Source: Caulobacteraceae bacterium (GTDB lineage Bacteria; Pseudomonadota; Alphaproteobacteria; Caulobacterales; Caulobacteraceae). Taken from it: a DNA stretch of 46,162 bases. Positions 43,560 to 46,162 of this stretch are shown in pieces. The stretch is taken from positions 1 through 46,162 of the forward strand of contig JAIESL010000008.1 in assembly GCA_019746095.1 (NCBI GenBank), written 5' to 3'. Made by a program: the position numbers and the translations under genes. Below the pieces are notes generated by a model. The model ran no database searches. It saw only the letters and a program-made list of their open reading frames with translations, and had not been told where the DNA came from. The first letter of the stretch is position 1, and every line of letters starts with the position of its first letter.

Positions 43560-44087
43560 ATGACCGATGCCATCATCCGCCCCGCCGTAGACGCCGACGC
43601 CGCCGCCCTGGGCTTGCTGGGACGACAGACCTTCCTCGACACCTTTGTGGAGGGGTTTGGTATCCCCTATCCGGCCGAGGATCTGGCGCGCTTCCTCGCC
43701 GCCAGTTTCAGCCCCGAGGCGATCCGGGCGAAGCTGCAGGAGCCCGGCGCGGCCTGGTGGGTGGCGGAGCGGGACGGAGACCTGCTGGCCTTCGCCAATA
43801 CCGGGCCCAACACCCTGCCCCATCCCGAGGGTCGGTCCAGCCACGCCGAACTGCGGCGTCTGTATGTGTCGAAGGCGGCCCAGGGACTGGGGCTGGGCAC
43901 GAAGCTGCTGACGGTGGCGCTGGAGTGGATGGAGGCGAACACCGACGGCCCCCTTTGGATCGGGGTCTGGAGCGGCAATGCGAAGGCTCAGAAGCTGTAT
44001 GCGGCCTACGGCTTCGAGGTGGCGGGCGAATATCAGTATCCGGTGGGTGCCTGGATGGATGACGAGTTCATTCTTCGGCGGGGATAG
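43560..44087 (+). CDS. GNAT family N-acetyltransferase
   Basis: A 175-residue GCN5-related acetyltransferase. ELRRLYVSKAAQGLGLGTKLL contains motif A with the acetyl-CoA pyrophosphate-binding loop QGLGLG near residue 111, and LWIGVWSGNAKAQKLYAAYGF is motif B. The N-terminal ITDAIIRPAVDADA start is typical. It transfers acetyl groups to an amine of unknown identity. It is divergent from the HDAC-family gene; whether the two act on the same target cannot be told from sequence. Confidence 0.9.
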   Translation: MTDAIIRPAVDADAAALGLLGRQTFLDTFVEGFGIPYPAEDLARFLAASFSPEAIRAKLQEPGAAWWVAERDGDLLAFANTGPNTLPHPEGRSSHAELRRLYVSKAAQGLGLGTKLLTVALEWMEANTDGPLWIGVWSGNAKAQKLYAAYGFEVAGEYQYPVGAWMDDEFILRRG

Positions 44088-44136
44088 ACGGCGGTCTGCA
44101 ACCGTGGCTTGCTCGTCCCCTGTTCCGGGGGGTTTC

Positions 44137-44850
44137 ATGCTGGCACGACTGACCTTCATCGCGGCGCTTGTGTGCGCGCCACTGGCCCTGGCGCAGGACG
44201 GCGGGGAGGCGACGGGCAACCTGCCTGAATTCCCCCTCCGGCCCGCGCATCACGCCGCCGGCGACCGCGAGTCGGCTGAGGCCATCATCGCCGGCTCGGG
44301 TCACCCGTCCTTGTTCCAGAATGTGAGCGATGAGCTCGGTCCGGCGGTTCGGCATCGCGCCAGCGGTCTGGTGTGCCGCTTCTGGCCGGGGATGAGCGAG
44401 AATGGCATTCGCGTCTACAATCCGGCCGCGGGTGCCGAGGACATCAGCTGTCAGACCGGTGTGGAGGGGGCCTCACTGAGCCACTACGCCTATCAGTATA
44501 CGCCGACCCCTTCGGCGGAGGACGAGACCCGCAGCGCAATCGCCGCCATACGCAACCGATGGCCCGACCTGCGGGACTATGACGGGGAAGTCGCCCGCAC
44601 CGAGGTTACCGGGCCGAACTTTCCCCGGCGCTACATATCGCGCGGTGTCGTCACCCAGGGTGACGGCAACGACTATATGACCAAGGCCAGCGTCGCCAAG
44701 GTGGGCGTGTGGATCGTCAAACAGCGGATGACCGTGCGGCTCGACAAGGCCCTGCGGGGCGACATGTGGTCCGAGTCCATGATGATCCTTTCGGTGATCG
44801 ACGTGCTCGGCGGCGGGGAAGCGGCGGGCGGCGGCACCGCAGCCCGATAA
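44137..44850 (+). CDS. Secreted protein of unknown function
   Basis: A 237-residue exported protein I do not recognise. The start at 44137 has CGGGGGG upstream and gives a signal peptide (MLARLTFIAALVCAPLALAQ); the frame is open upstream but that part lies inside the GNAT gene in another phase. Two cysteines (GLVCRFWPG and ISCQTG), about 40 residues apart, could form a disulfide. The C-terminus has ASVAKVGVWIVKQRM and ends in a glycine-rich tail. No metal or catalytic motif is visible. It is probably periplasmic. It lies between the GNAT gene and the VWA gene on the same strand. Confidence 0.7.
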   Translation: MLARLTFIAALVCAPLALAQDGGEATGNLPEFPLRPAHHAAGDRESAEAIIAGSGHPSLFQNVSDELGPAVRHRASGLVCRFWPGMSENGIRVYNPAAGAEDISCQTGVEGASLSHYAYQYTPTPSAEDETRSAIAAIRNRWPDLRDYDGEVARTEVTGPNFPRRYISRGVVTQGDGNDYMTKASVAKVGVWIVKQRMTVRLDKALRGDMWSESMMILSVIDVLGGGEAAGGGTAAR

Positions 44851-44891
44851 GTTCGGTTGGGCTGTGCACGACAGGCTGGTAGGTTCCCCCC

Positions 44892-46070
44892 ATGCTCCTC
44901 CCTTTTTTCACCGCCCTGCGCGACGCCAAGGTTCCCGTGTCGATGAAGGAATGGCTCCATCTGATGGAGGCCATGGACCGCGATATGGCGGGTCGTCGGG
45001 TGGATGACTTCTACCATCTGTCGCGCGCGGTGCTGGTCAAGGACGAGAAACACTACGACCGGTTCGACCAGGTGTTCGGCAAGGTGTTCGCCGGGATCGA
45101 GAGCGTCGGTGCCGGCGAGGAGCCGTCGCTGGACGTGCCCGAGGACTGGCTGAAACTGCTCAACGAGAAATATCTGACCGACGAGGAGAAGGCGCAGATC
45201 GAGGCCCTGGGCGGGTTCGACAAGCTGATGGAAACGCTGAAGCAGCGGCTTGAGGAGCAGAAGGGCCGGCACGAGGGCGGCAACAAATGGGTCGGCACCG
45301 GCGGCACCAGCCCGTTCGGCCATGGCGGCTATAATCCCGAGGGCGTGCGCATCGGCGGACCGGGCAAGCACGGCCGGGCGGTCAAGGTCTGGGAGAAGCG
45401 CGAATACAGGAACCTGGACGACCAGGTCGAACTGGGCACCCGCAACATCAAGGTGGCCCTGCGCCGCCTGCGCCGGTTCGCCCGGCAGGGGGCGCTGGAC
45501 GAGTTGGACATGGACGCCACCATCGACGGCACGGCGCGTCAGGGCTGGCTGGACATCCATATGCGGGCCGAGCGGCGCAACACGATCAAGGTGCTGTTGT
45601 TCCTCGACATCGGCGGCTCGATGGATGCCCATGTGAAGATGTGCGAGGAGCTGTTCTCGGCCGCGAAGACCGAGTTCAAACACCTCGAATTCTTCTACTT
45701 CCACAACTGCCTCTACGAGGGGGTCTGGAAGGACAACCGGCGGCGGCACAGCGAGAAGATCCCGACCTGGGACGTGCTGAACAAATACCCCGCCGACTGG
45801 CGCGCCATCTTCGTCGGCGACGCGACCATGAGCCCCTATGAGGTGACCATGCCCGGCGGCTCGGTCGAGCACTGGAACGAGGAAGCCGGGGCCGTCTGGA
45901 TGAAGCGGGCGACGCAGCAATGGGACAAGGTGGCCTGGCTGAACCCCTCACCCGAGCGCTACTGGAACTATTCCGCCTCGGTCGGGATGGTGCGCGAACT
46001 GGTCGATGAGCGGATGTATCCGCTGACGCTGGACGGGCTGGAGAAGGCGATGCGGGCCCTGGCCAAATAG
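44892..46070 (+). CDS. VWA domain-containing protein (CoxE-like)
   Basis: A 392-residue protein with a C-terminal von Willebrand A domain of the CoxE-like group. LLPFFTALRDAKVPVSMKEW is the start of the N-terminal domain. A glycine-rich segment (about residues 130-165: GTGGTSPFGHGGYNPEG) connects to the VWA domain. The metal-site motif is LLFLDIGGSMDAH near residue 236, where canonical DxSxS reads DIGGS. Members normally work with a MoxR-type AAA ATPase as metal-insertion or assembly chaperones; no such ATPase gene lies in this window. Cytoplasmic location is expected as no signal peptide is present. Confidence 0.85.
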   Translation: MLLPFFTALRDAKVPVSMKEWLHLMEAMDRDMAGRRVDDFYHLSRAVLVKDEKHYDRFDQVFGKVFAGIESVGAGEEPSLDVPEDWLKLLNEKYLTDEEKAQIEALGGFDKLMETLKQRLEEQKGRHEGGNKWVGTGGTSPFGHGGYNPEGVRIGGPGKHGRAVKVWEKREYRNLDDQVELGTRNIKVALRRLRRFARQGALDELDMDATIDGTARQGWLDIHMRAERRNTIKVLLFLDIGGSMDAHVKMCEELFSAAKTEFKHLEFFYFHNCLYEGVWKDNRRRHSEKIPTWDVLNKYPADWRAIFVGDATMSPYEVTMPGGSVEHWNEEAGAVWMKRATQQWDKVAWLNPSPERYWNYSASVGMVRELVDERMYPLTLDGLEKAMRALAK

Positions 46071-46104
46071 GCTAGGGTTCGGGGGTCGTCCGAGGAGTTC
46101 CCCC

Positions 46105-46162
46105 ATGCTCGCCGTCGTCTTCGCCGTCTTGCTGCAACAGGCCGCCCCCCTCCCCGCCGCAA
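46105..46162 (+). CDS. Start of an exported protein, cut by the window edge
   Basis: The first 19 codons (MLAVVFAVLLQQAAPLPAA...) follow a GAGGAG ribosome-binding site at good spacing, 34 bases after the VWA gene. The hydrophobic start suggests a signal peptide. Nothing more can be said because the gene leaves the window. Confidence 0.55.
   Translation, partial: MLAVVFAVLLQQAAPLPAA

Noticed and set aside
1..46162. tRNA, rRNA, CRISPR or replication origin
   Set aside because: No T-loop/cloverleaf, rRNA segment, regularly spaced direct repeats or DnaA-box cluster was recognised by eye; a covariance-model scan would settle this.

Overview
The window reads as chromosomal DNA of a high-GC alphaproteobacterium, most likely Caulobacterales and Brevundimonas-like. 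This is inferred, not proven. It rests on the strong G/C third-position bias, the two b-type ATP synthase subunits (b and b'), the petABC operon, the xseB-ispA-dxs block, Caulobacter-style promoter sequences and an IS3-family end of the IS511 type. I recognise no tRNA, rRNA, CRISPR array or replication origin. Many very long open frames lie antisense to the real genes; they are a by-product of GC bias and are not annotated.

Layout. 1-1927 (minus): a truncated Ste24-type M48 protease and a TorF-like outer-membrane protein. 1928-2678: mostly non-coding, with the left end of a decayed IS3-family element. 2679-6592 (minus): a tightly overlapping operon of nitroreductase, acyl-CoA synthetase, dienoyl-CoA-reductase-like SDR and hot-dog thioesterase, with a divergent LysR regulator (6676-7581). 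It looks like an accessory, CoA-dependent catabolic module and is the least characterised system here. 7945-11796 (minus): a RidA-like protein and two tandem M28 peptidases. 11939-14675 (minus): the cytochrome bc1 operon, closed by a clear terminator. 14870-16617: trmL and a membrane dipeptidase, convergent. 16618-17600: a cluster of palindromic intergenic repeats. 17601-20902: hemF, a class-I amidotransferase, an antibiotic-biosynthesis-monooxygenase-like protein, rlmJ and an OGFr-domain protein. 20912-23155 (minus): kbl-tdh threonine catabolism, which produces glycine. 23203-25167 (minus): a MliC/DUF4232-like lipoprotein and ispH. 25317-28865 (plus): a secreted protein abutting argS, then an adenosine/adenine deaminase.

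28893-33586 (plus): a tandem glycine riboswitch followed by gcvT-gcvH-gcvPA-gcvPB. Together with kbl-tdh this window holds both glycine formation from threonine and riboswitch-controlled glycine cleavage. 33632-34570: an SDR. 34595-37247 (minus): the F0 ATP synthase operon atpI-atpB-atpE-b'-b, with an intrinsic-terminator-like hairpin between atpI and atpB and a strong hairpin after atpE. 37654-41139 (minus): xseB-csaA-ispA-dxs, the first three genes translationally coupled; ispA, dxs and ispH supply isoprenoid precursors. 41248-43495 (minus): a cyclophilin, a histidine phosphatase and an HDAC-family amidohydrolase. 43560-46162 (plus): a GNAT acetyltransferase, a secreted protein of unknown role, a VWA-domain protein and the first codons of another exported protein.
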